Source: DASVTR01 sp033855775 (GTDB lineage: Bacteria > Acidobacteriota > Blastocatellia > Pyrinomonadales > Pyrinomonadaceae). From it: 33,408 nucleotides of DNA. Below, piece after piece: positions 1 to 6,730 of the stretch; positions within the stretch are counted from its first letter, which is position 1, and the number at the start of each line of letters is the position of its first letter. The position numbers were made by a program, and so were the translations under genes. Below the pieces are notes generated by a model. It worked only from the letters and a program-made list of their open reading frames with translations, made no database searches and had not been told where the DNA came from. The stretch spans positions 1-33,408 of the forward strand of contig JAWVFT010000083.1 in assembly GCA_033855775.1 (NCBI GenBank), in the 5' to 3' direction.

Positions 1-1
1 C

Positions 2-367
2 CTGCACGAAATCTCCGACATGTTCATCACAGAGCGCGTGCCGCCGGGCCGCACGATTATCAACGAAGGCGACCGGGGCCACCGCTTCTACATCATCATT
101 CGCGGCAAGGTCGCCGTCAGCGCTGTGGGCGAAGACGGCAACGCGCATCGCGTGGCGACGCTGGACGACGGCGACTACTTCGGCGAAATCTCGCTGCTCG
201 CGGACATCCCGACCACCGCCACCGTCGAAACATTGGTGTCCAGCATCTTCCTCATCCTGCAACGCGAGCAGCTACAGAAACTCATGCATCAACACATCGA
301 ACTCGGCGACCAGGTTGAGCAGGCTCTCAAACGCCGCATCGCCGAAACGGACGCCATGACCGCTTGA
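2..367 (+). CDS. Cyclic nucleotide-binding domain protein, C-terminal part (5' truncated by window)
   Basis: The reading frame is open from the first bases of the window, so the visible Met near position 20 is probably internal and the true start lies upstream. The roughly 120 visible residues form the beta-roll and final helices of a Crp-type cNMP-binding domain. There is a Gly-rich turn (INEGDRGHRFYIIIRGKV) and a phosphate-binding-cassette-like stretch, YFGEISLLADIPTTATV, which resembles the family pattern FGExxLL...PRxATV. The usual cassette Arg is replaced by Thr, so cyclic nucleotide binding is uncertain. The protein ends in a short charged helix with no helix-turn-helix after the domain, so this is not a classical Crp/FNR regulator C-terminus. 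It could be the tail of a transporter, kinase or cyclic-nucleotide-gated protein. The domain call is firm; the whole-protein function is unknown. Confidence 0.8.
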   Translation: MHEISDMFITERVPPGRTIINEGDRGHRFYIIIRGKVAVSAVGEDGNAHRVATLDDGDYFGEISLLADIPTTATVETLVSSIFLILQREQLQKLMHQHIELGDQVEQALKRRIAETDAMTA

Positions 368-438
368 GTTGAGACAGCCGGAATTGAGTTTAGAAAGCGC
401 GAAAGGACAGCAAGCGTTATCGAGAGACGCCGAAACAG

Positions 439-1371
439 ATGAAGCGGAAACCAGCGAAGCAACAACCGGCGACGCAGAAACCGGCGACGCCACAACCGAT
501 GAGGCAGCAGCCAAAAATCGGTTTGCACTTGCCCATCGCGGGCGGGCTGCACAACGCCTTGCTGAAGGCGCTGAAACTCGGCTGCGACACGACGCAAATC
601 TTTTCGCGCAACCCGCGCGGCTGGATGGCCCGCCCGCTCTCTGCGGAAGAGGTCGAGCGCTTTCGCTCGACGCGCGCCGAGACGCAAATTTCGCCCGTCG
701 CCATTCATGCCAACTATCTCATCAACCTTGCGGCGGCTGATGAAACTATCCGCGAGAAATCGCGCGCCTCGTTTCGTGAAGAAGTCGAGCGCGGCTTGCT
801 GCTCGGCGCGGACTATCTGGTCGTCCATCCCGGCAGCGCGAAGGGCGCTTGCGAAGCTGACGCTTTGCGCGTCTGCGCGGAGAGCTTGCGGGTCGCGTGC
901 GCGGGGCTTGAGCTTGGCGCGTTTCGCATCCTGCTGGAAAACACTGCGGGGCAGGGCGAGTGCATCGGCCATCGATTCGAGCATCTGCGCGAACTCATTG
1001 ATGCCTGCCCCGAACTTAATCTCGGCGTCTGCTTCGACACAGCGCACGCCTTCACCGCCGGTTACGACCTGCGCGACGAGGACGGCCTCGCCGCGACCTT
1101 CGAGTCGCTGCAACGAAACGTCGGCCTTGATAACGTGCGCGCCGTTCACTTCAACGACTCGAAGGCCGCCTACAATTCGCGCGTTGACCGCCACTGGCAC
1201 ATCGGCCTCGGCCACATCGGAGCCGAAGCCCTCGCGCGCGTCGCGCAACATCCGAAGCTCTCACACGCGGCCTTCATCCTTGAAACGCCGCAGGACGAAA
1301 CCGGCGATGACGCGCGCAATCTCAACGAGCTTCGCGCCTTTATTAAGGATGAGGCGGCTGCGACTTTATAG
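439..1371 (+). CDS. nfo: Endonuclease IV (deoxyribonuclease IV, AP endonuclease family 2)
   Basis: This is a DNA-repair enzyme that cuts 5' to abasic sites in base excision repair, acting in the cytoplasm. The TIM barrel starts at about residue 26 (PKIGLHLPIAGG). All nine metal ligands known from E. coli Nfo have counterparts: H90, H130 (VHPGS), E167 (ENTAGQG), D200 and H203 (CFDTAHAFTAGYD), H237 (HFNDSK), D250 and H252 (DRHWHIGLGHIG) and E282 (LETP). From the chosen ATG the protein has 310 residues, against about 280-285 for the family. The extra is a basic Lys/Gln/Pro/Thr tail of about 25 residues encoded by short direct repeats. An in-frame ATG at 499 would remove most of it, but has no visible ribosome-binding site, whereas GAGAG lies about 11 bases before 439. 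Function is nearly certain; the start is not. Confidence 0.95.
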   Translation: MKRKPAKQQPATQKPATPQPMRQQPKIGLHLPIAGGLHNALLKALKLGCDTTQIFSRNPRGWMARPLSAEEVERFRSTRAETQISPVAIHANYLINLAAADETIREKSRASFREEVERGLLLGADYLVVHPGSAKGACEADALRVCAESLRVACAGLELGAFRILLENTAGQGECIGHRFEHLRELIDACPELNLGVCFDTAHAFTAGYDLRDEDGLAATFESLQRNVGLDNVRAVHFNDSKAAYNSRVDRHWHIGLGHIGAEALARVAQHPKLSHAAFILETPQDETGDDARNLNELRAFIKDEAAATL

Positions 1372-1689
1372 CCGCCTCGCGCCTATCGAAGCAGGGATTC
1401 GACAAGAGCTTGCGACCTGCGATAAGATGACGGAACCTTCTTGCAGTGAGGGACGTTAGTTTCGACATGAAACCTTTCGGTCAGACAGTTAAACTCCTCC
1501 TTACGGCGCCGCTCGGCGACCGCGCTTAGTAATGCGCGGGTTCGTCTCCGGGCGGCGCGCTCCTTCACGCTAACCTTAAATCGACAATCAACGAGATACG
1601 CCTCGGTCGAAGCTTGTGCGGCTTCGCTTTGTGCGCCCGGCGGTTTCGTGCTTTAGTTGTACGGCTGACCAAAAGAGGCTTTGAGAACA
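1372..1689. other. Spacer between nfo and leuS, no gene recognised
   Basis: This 318-base stretch contains no protein I recognise on either strand. A small perfect hairpin, CGAAGC-TTGTGCG-GCTTCG, lies at 1608-1626, about 65 bases before leuS. I looked for a T-box leader, which would be expected upstream of an aminoacyl-tRNA synthetase in Firmicutes, and saw no conserved T-box sequence and no terminator/antiterminator pair. The leuS promoter presumably lies here, but no convincing -35/-10 pair stands out. Confidence 0.5.
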
Positions 1690-4260
1690 ATGGACGAAAA
1701 ATATTTTCCTGAAAAAATTGAGCAGAAGTGGCAGGCGCGTTGGGTTGAGACGGGCGCGTTCGAGGTTGAGCGCGACGACGCGCGCCAGCCCTTTTATTGT
1801 TTGGAGATGCTGCCCTACCCATCCGGCTTTCTGCACATGGGACACGTCCGCAACTACTCCATCGGCGACGCGCTGGCGTGGCACAAACGCTTGCAGGGCT
1901 TTAACGTGCTGCACCCGATTGGTTGGGACAGCTTCGGGCAGCCCGCGGAGCAGGCGGCCATCAAGCGCGGCGTCAATCCGCGCGAGTGGACGGAAGAGAA
2001 CATCGCGCACATGCGCGGGCAATTGAAACGCATCGGCGTCAGCTACGACTGGCGGCGCGAGATTGCGGCGCATCGCCCGGACTATTACAAGTGGGACCAG
2101 TGGTTCTTCCTGAAGATGTACGAGCGCGGGTTGACCTACAAGCGCAAGTCTGCGGTCAACTGGTGCCCGCAGGAGCAGACCGTGTTGTCGAACGAGCAAT
2201 CGTCGGGCGGCGTCTGCTGGCGTTGCGGAGCGGCGGTCGTAAAGCGCGAGATTGAGCAGTGGTTCGTTCGCATCACGGCCTATGCCGAAGAGTTGTTGGA
2301 CGGCATGAAGGAACTGGAAGCGGGCTGGCCGGAGCGCGTCCTGACGATGCAGCGCAACTGGATTAACCGCAGCGAAGGCGCGTTCGTTGACTTCGCCGTC
2401 AAGGACACGGATGAAACAGTCCGCATCTTCACCACGCGCATTGACACTATCTACGGCGCGACCGCCATCGTCGTTGCGACGGAGCATCCTTTGGTTGAGA
2501 AAGCTGTCTTGAAGGATGATGTCGCGCAGTTTGTCGAGCGCGTCCGGGCCGCGCGCCAGAGTCGCCCGCCAGTGCCCGGCGAAGACGAAGAGAAGGAAGG
2601 CATCAACACAGGCTTGCTGGCCGTCAATCCGTTCAACGGTGAGCAGATTCCCATCTGGGTGGCGAACTACGTCTTGATGGAATACGGGACGGGCGCGGTG
2701 ATGAGCGTGCCCGCGCACGACGAACGCGATTTCGAGTTTGCGCAGAAATACAGCTTGCCCGTCCGTCGCGTCATCGAGCGCATCTCGCACGAGCAGGAAC
2801 GGATTGACCATGACAGGGAGGCTGGCTTGGATCAATCCGTGGCGATGCCGCACGCCTTCACGGACTACGGCATTCTGGTCAACTCAGGCGAGTGGGGCGG
2901 CAAGCTGTCCGCGGAAGCTATCGCGTTGATGGCGGCGCACGCGCAGGCGAACAACTTCGGCGAAGCGGCCGTCACTTATCGCCTGCGCGATTGGGGCATC
3001 TCGCGCCAGCGTTTCTGGGGAGCGCCGATTCCGATGATTTACTGCGAGGGCTGCGGCATCGTGCCCGTGCCCGAAACGGACTTGCCGGTCGTCTTGCCCG
3101 AAGACGTGAAGTTGACGGGGACGGGCGAATCGCCTTTGGCGGGCGTCGCGGAGTTTGTCAACACGACTTGTCCGAAGTGTCAGGGCGCGGCGCGACGCGA
3201 GACGGACACGATGGACACGTTCGTCGATTCGTCTTGGTACTTCTTCCGCTACTGCGACCCGCAGAACGAGGCCGCGCCGTTCGACACGGAGAAGATTAAA
3301 TACTGGACGCCCGTGAATCAGTACATCGGCGGCATTGACCACGCCGTCATGCACCTGCTCTACACGCGCTTCTGGACAAAGATGATGCGCGACATCGGCC
3401 TGGTTTCGTTCAACGAGCCGGTCGAGCGTTTGATGACGCAGGGCATGGTCACGAATCAAGTCGAAGGCACAACCGAGTGGAAGCGCATGTCTAAGTCTTT
3501 GGGCAACGGCGTTGACCCCGACGACATGATTGAGGCTTACGGGGCGGACGCCGTGCGCTTGTTCATACTGTTCGCCGCGCCGCCGGAGAATGAGTTGCGC
3601 TGGCAGGAGACGGGCATCGAAGGAGCCGTTCGCTTCCTGCGTCGCGTCTGGGGAATGGTCTGGCGTTGGAGCGAACGTTTGTCCGGCGCAGCCGAAGGGC
3701 AGAGCGCGGCGCAACCAGAGAGCGCAATGGGCGCGTTGGAATTTTCCGACGCGGCTCGCGCCTTGCGGCGCAAGACGCACCAGACGATTGCTCGCATCAC
3801 GGACGACTTCGCGGAGTTGCACTTTAATACCAGCGTCGCTGCGTTGATGGAACTCTCGAATGCGTTCGCGGATTTCGGGGCGCAGCCCGCCACGGCTTCC
3901 GGCGCGGATGTCTTCGTCGTGCGCGAAGCGTTGGAAGCGTTGGTCATCATGCTGGCTCCGTTTGCGCCGCACGTCGCCGAAGAGATGTGGGAGAACCTGG
4001 GCCACGCCGAAGGGTTGCTCAATCAAGCGGCGCGCTGGCCGGAGGCGAACGCGGAGTTGGCGCGCAGGGAGGAACTGGAAATCCCCGTGCAGGTCAACGG
4101 CAAACTGCGTTCGCGCATTCGCGCCACGCCCGACACGCCCGAAGAAGAGTTGCGCGCCGCCGCGCTCGCCGATGAGAAAGTGCGAGGGATGACGGAAGGG
4201 CGGCACATCGTCAAGGTGATTGTCGTGCCGCAGCGATTGGTCAACGTGGTCGTCAAATAA
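1690..4260 (+). CDS. leuS: Leucyl-tRNA synthetase
   Basis: This cytoplasmic class I synthetase charges tRNA-Leu with leucine using ATP. From ATG 1690 it has 856 residues, normal for bacterial LeuRS. Visible parts in order are the HIGH-type motif PYPSGFLHMGH (about 42-52), the zinc-binding WCP...CWRCG segment, the CP1 editing domain with FTTRIDTIYGAT and GTGAVMSVPAHDERDFEFA, a second CxxC pair (TTCPKCQG), the RMSKS version of the KMSKS loop (about 599-603) and the C-terminal anticodon-binding and VNGKLR region. In the Rossmann fold the usual GWDAFGLPAENAAI reads GWDSFGQPAEQAAI, an unusual but conservative variant. A TTG nine bases upstream is also possible because AAGAGG lies at about 1672, but MDEKYFPEKIEQKWQ fits the family start. 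The phosphodiesterase gene follows after only 20 bases. Confidence 0.97.
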   Translation: MDEKYFPEKIEQKWQARWVETGAFEVERDDARQPFYCLEMLPYPSGFLHMGHVRNYSIGDALAWHKRLQGFNVLHPIGWDSFGQPAEQAAIKRGVNPREWTEENIAHMRGQLKRIGVSYDWRREIAAHRPDYYKWDQWFFLKMYERGLTYKRKSAVNWCPQEQTVLSNEQSSGGVCWRCGAAVVKREIEQWFVRITAYAEELLDGMKELEAGWPERVLTMQRNWINRSEGAFVDFAVKDTDETVRIFTTRIDTIYGATAIVVATEHPLVEKAVLKDDVAQFVERVRAARQSRPPVPGEDEEKEGINTGLLAVNPFNGEQIPIWVANYVLMEYGTGAVMSVPAHDERDFEFAQKYSLPVRRVIERISHEQERIDHDREAGLDQSVAMPHAFTDYGILVNSGEWGGKLSAEAIALMAAHAQANNFGEAAVTYRLRDWGISRQRFWGAPIPMIYCEGCGIVPVPETDLPVVLPEDVKLTGTGESPLAGVAEFVNTTCPKCQGAARRETDTMDTFVDSSWYFFRYCDPQNEAAPFDTEKIKYWTPVNQYIGGIDHAVMHLLYTRFWTKMMRDIGLVSFNEPVERLMTQGMVTNQVEGTTEWKRMSKSLGNGVDPDDMIEAYGADAVRLFILFAAPPENELRWQETGIEGAVRFLRRVWGMVWRWSERLSGAAEGQSAAQPESAMGALEFSDAARALRRKTHQTIARITDDFAELHFNTSVAALMELSNAFADFGAQPATASGADVFVVREALEALVIMLAPFAPHVAEEMWENLGHAEGLLNQAARWPEANAELARREELEIPVQVNGKLRSRIRATPDTPEEELRAAALADEKVRGMTEGRHIVKVIVVPQRLVNVVVK

Positions 4261-4280
4261 CGCGAACCGTGGAGACAGGA

Positions 4281-5762
4281 ATGGAACAATGGCGAGCAGT
4301 CAATTCGAGCCGCAAGCTTTCGGTGTTGTGCGTGATTGTCGCGCTCGCCGTTGTTTCATTCTCGCCAGCGGGCGCGCAGTCGCGCCAGCCGCGACAACCG
4401 CAGCGGGCGCAGCAGCAGTCGCAGGCGCAGCAAGCGCAGCAGGCCGAGCGAGCGCTAGTCATCTCGCTTGACGGCCTCGACTGGCGTTACGTCACTGCGC
4501 CTGAGTCAACGGCGCGGATTCCAACGCTCCGTCGCTTGATGGCCGCAGGCGTCTCCGCGCCTGTCATGACCGTCTATCCGTCCGTCACGTACCCTTCGCA
4601 CACGAGCATCGTGACGGGCGCGTATCCAGCGCGCCACGGCATCTACGGCAACGACATCTTCGACCCGACCATCTTGCGCAGCCGCGAGTGGTACTGGTTC
4701 GCCAATGCTATTAAAGCGGAGACGCTGTGGGACGCGGCGACGAGTCGCAAGCTTTCGACCGCGATGGTTTCGTGGCCTGTGGCGACGGGCGCGGGCGACT
4801 ACAACGTGCCGGAGATTTTGAAGCTCGGCGGGACATTTCCAGACACGCTGGCTCTCATCAAAGCCAACGCGCGACCGCAAGGATTGGTCGAAGAGATAGA
4901 GCGCGCCGACCCGAAGCTCTACGCCCAAGTCAACAAAGACGAGCAGGACGACATGCGGACGCGCTTTGCCGAATACATCATCGAACGCAAACGCCCGCAA
5001 GTGATGTTCATACATCTCTTCGACCTTGACCACTTCCAGCACGAGCACGGCCCGTTCACAGCGGAAGCCTACGCGATACTGGAAAAGGTTGACGCCTACG
5101 TCGCGCGCATCCTCGCCGCCGCCGAGCGCGCCGGGACTCTCAGGGAGACAGCCGTTTTCATCGTCAGCGACCACGGCTTTCTGCCCGTCACCAAACAGAT
5201 TCAACCGGGCGTCCTGCTCGCGCAAGCCGGACTCGTCAACGTGAGTGAAGAGAAGAACGCGCAAGGCAAGTCGCGCCTCGTCGTCAAAGAGTGGCGCGCT
5301 CTGCCTTACACTTCGGCTGGCTCCTGCGCGATTTTCCTGCGCGACCCGAAAGACACTGACGCCTTGAATCGCGCCCGCGCTCTCTTCCAAACTTTTGCGA
5401 AAGGCGAGGCGACAGGCTTTCCCGGCATCGGCAAGGGCAGCCTGCGCGTGCTTGAGGCAAGAGAGTTGCGCGCGCTGCACGCGGAGCCGCGCGCCGCCCT
5501 GATGCTCGAAGCCGAAGACGGCTACGCCTTCGACAACAACTACACGGGCGACGCGCTGACGCCCACCAACGTGCGCGGCACGCACGGCTATCTGCCTTCA
5601 AAGTATCGCAACACCTTCATCGCTTCCGGCGCGGGCGTCACGCGGCGCGGCGCGCTCGGCGGCGGCCAGCCCGTGCGCCTCGTTGACCTCGGCCCGACCA
5701 TCGGCAATCTTCTCCAACTCAAGCTGCGCGACGCGGACGGGCGCGCGCTCTCGCTCAAGTAA
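4281..5762 (+). CDS. Exported NPP/alkaline-phosphatase-superfamily phosphodiesterase
   Basis: This is a predicted periplasmic phosphodiesterase or nucleotide pyrophosphatase-like metal enzyme. ATG 4281 has GGAG six bases upstream; a GTG at 4269 is in frame but less likely. A signal peptide ends near PAGAQ and is followed by a Gln/Arg/Pro-rich linker of about 25 residues. Catalytic landmarks of the type I phosphodiesterase family are all present. Counting from the GTG they are metal Asp68 in ISLDGLD, nucleophile Thr107 in YPSVTYPSHTSIVTG, Asp254 and His258 in FDLDHFQHEHGP, Asp301-His302 in IVSDHGF, and His439 in RGTHGYLP. The length of 493 residues is typical. It sits 20 bases after leuS, so co-transcription is likely, but no functional tie is evident. 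Family assignment is firm; the natural substrate is unknown. Confidence 0.92.
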   Translation: MEQWRAVNSSRKLSVLCVIVALAVVSFSPAGAQSRQPRQPQRAQQQSQAQQAQQAERALVISLDGLDWRYVTAPESTARIPTLRRLMAAGVSAPVMTVYPSVTYPSHTSIVTGAYPARHGIYGNDIFDPTILRSREWYWFANAIKAETLWDAATSRKLSTAMVSWPVATGAGDYNVPEILKLGGTFPDTLALIKANARPQGLVEEIERADPKLYAQVNKDEQDDMRTRFAEYIIERKRPQVMFIHLFDLDHFQHEHGPFTAEAYAILEKVDAYVARILAAAERAGTLRETAVFIVSDHGFLPVTKQIQPGVLLAQAGLVNVSEEKNAQGKSRLVVKEWRALPYTSAGSCAIFLRDPKDTDALNRARALFQTFAKGEATGFPGIGKGSLRVLEARELRALHAEPRAALMLEAEDGYAFDNNYTGDALTPTNVRGTHGYLPSKYRNTFIASGAGVTRRGALGGGQPVRLVDLGPTIGNLLQLKLRDADGRALSLK

Positions 5763-5786
5763 AGCGATTCTCGAATTAGATAATCA

Positions 5787-5815
5787 TTGACTCTCTTTCT
5801 GATTTGGCATACAAG
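5787..5815 (+). promoter_or_regulatory. Candidate sigma70-type promoter for the small membrane protein gene
   Basis: TTGACT (5787-5792) is separated by exactly 17 bases from TACAAG (5810-5815). This matches 5/6 and 4/6 of the consensus. It lies in the spacer after the phosphodiesterase gene and about 70 bases before the next ATG at 5886. Confidence 0.45.
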
Positions 5816-5885
5816 CAAGTTGCTTTTGCGATGCGCGTCCGCGTCTCGCGCCAAAATTCGGTGGCTTTCGAGAAAGGAAAATCCG

Positions 5886-6215
5886 ATGCTGAAGTCATGT
5901 CAATTATGCGGCAGCCTGAGAGCGTTGCTGCTCGCCCTGAGTCTGTCTCTCGCCGCCGCGTGGGCCGTGCCTGCGTTGGCCCAGAACACTAACACCAGCG
6001 CTCCGCCCGCGCAGACCAGCGGTAGTTCTACTTCGACTACTTCGACGACTACGACCACGCAAACTTCGCGGCCTGTCAACCAGACCACGACCACGCAGAC
6101 GACCGAGAGCAACAACTCGAACATGTGGATTTGGATTATCCTGCTCGGCCTCGTCGCCCTGCTGGCGATTGCTTTCATCGCCATGCGCGGGCGCGGGGAC
6201 AGGCGCAATCCTTAG
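5886..6215 (+). CDS. Small exported Ser/Thr-rich protein with C-terminal membrane anchor
   Basis: The protein has 109 residues and no recognised family. ATG 5886 was chosen because AGAAAGGAAAA precedes it by about seven bases and the sequence then reads as a signal peptide ending near VPALAQ. A longer in-frame opening exists, but its extra residues look non-coding. After the signal come about 50 residues of almost only Ser, Thr, Asn, Gln and Pro, encoded by repeated ACC/ACG/ACT codons. A single transmembrane helix (about 79-100, MWIWIILLGLVALLAIAFIA) and a short Arg-rich end (RGRGDRRNP) follow. The expected topology is a flexible periplasmic linker held in the inner membrane with a cytoplasmic basic tail. 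A strong stem-loop follows the gene at 6240. I assign no function. Confidence 0.7.
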   Translation: MLKSCQLCGSLRALLLALSLSLAAAWAVPALAQNTNTSAPPAQTSGSSTSTTSTTTTTQTSRPVNQTTTTQTTESNNSNMWIWIILLGLVALLAIAFIAMRGRGDRRNP

Positions 6216-6239
6216 GCTTCAGCCATCGAAGCCACAACC

Positions 6240-6304
6240 AGCGAGCAGAAGTGAAGAGCTTGGAACAGCCTTGAGCAATCGGCTCTTCATTTCTGCTTGT
6301 CGCT
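6240..6304 (+). terminator. Long stem-loop, probable terminator of the 5886-6215 gene
   Basis: GCAGAAGTGAAGAGC (6245-6259) pairs with GCTCTTCATTTCTGC (6282-6296) with one G-U, and AGCGA (6240-6244) pairs with TCGCT (6300-6304) across a three-base bulge. The loop is 22 bases. It lacks a run of T after the stem, so it may be a processing or REP-like hairpin rather than a classical intrinsic terminator. Confidence 0.55.
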
Positions 6305-6497
6305 TGTTTCCCACGCGCCTGCGGCTGTCATCGGCGCTCGCGCTAAAGGCTTGAAGGGCCGCGTGGTTGGGCAAAGCGGTGCGGCTCGCGCCGTCTCCCG
6401 GCTGGCGTTGAGAGAAGATGCGCGAGCGCGGGCAGCCTTTCGTTAAGCGGAGCGGGGCGGCTTCGGGTCGGCTGGCGGATAAAAAATCGCCAGTCAC

Positions 6498-6526
6498 TTG
6501 CTTGAAGTTCGGCGAGTCGTTAAAAT
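6498..6526 (+). promoter_or_regulatory. Candidate sigma70-type promoter upstream of the kinase gene
   Basis: TTGCTT (6498-6503) and TAAAAT (6521-6526) are separated by 17 bases. The predicted transcript would have a leader of about 200 bases before the ATG at 6731. This is a pattern match only. Confidence 0.35.
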
Positions 6527-6730
6527 CAGAAACGCGCGGCAATGCTAACTCCTTTATACTTCGCCCGGCAGAGACTTCAAATCGAAGGTCGCCCGCACAA
6601 CGCGCCGCGCTAGGTTGCCGTCGTCCTGCTTCGGGCAACGGCGAGCCGCCATTTCGCTATCGCCTGACAGGATTGTTTCCCCGACCGGCGTCAGGCATGA
6701 TGACGGGCTGCCTTTGGATCGAACCGATAC

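Larger units (their letters stand above)
6216..6730. other. 515-base spacer with a long hairpin and a candidate promoter
   Basis: No gene is supported here. Near its left end is a 20-bp stem-loop (6240-6304), which may end transcription of the small membrane protein gene. Around 6498-6526 lies a sigma70-like promoter that could drive the kinase gene starting at 6731. The rest is ordinary GC-rich sequence. An antisense open frame at 6219-6638 has no recognisable domain, ribosome-binding site or protein-like composition. Confidence 0.5.

Noticed and set aside
1372..1689. T-box riboswitch upstream of leuS
   Set aside because: No conserved T-box sequence or terminator/antiterminator pair seen.
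1588..2853. Long antisense open frame across the leuS start
   Set aside because: It overlaps a certain leuS gene, has an Arg/Ala/Val-rich shadow composition and no domain; typical of GC-rich antisense frames.
2884..4206. Second long antisense open frame in leuS
   Set aside because: Same reason; no start signal or family features.
6219..6638. Antisense open frame in the 515-base spacer
   Set aside because: No ribosome-binding site, no domain, and it overlaps the strong hairpin at 6240-6304.
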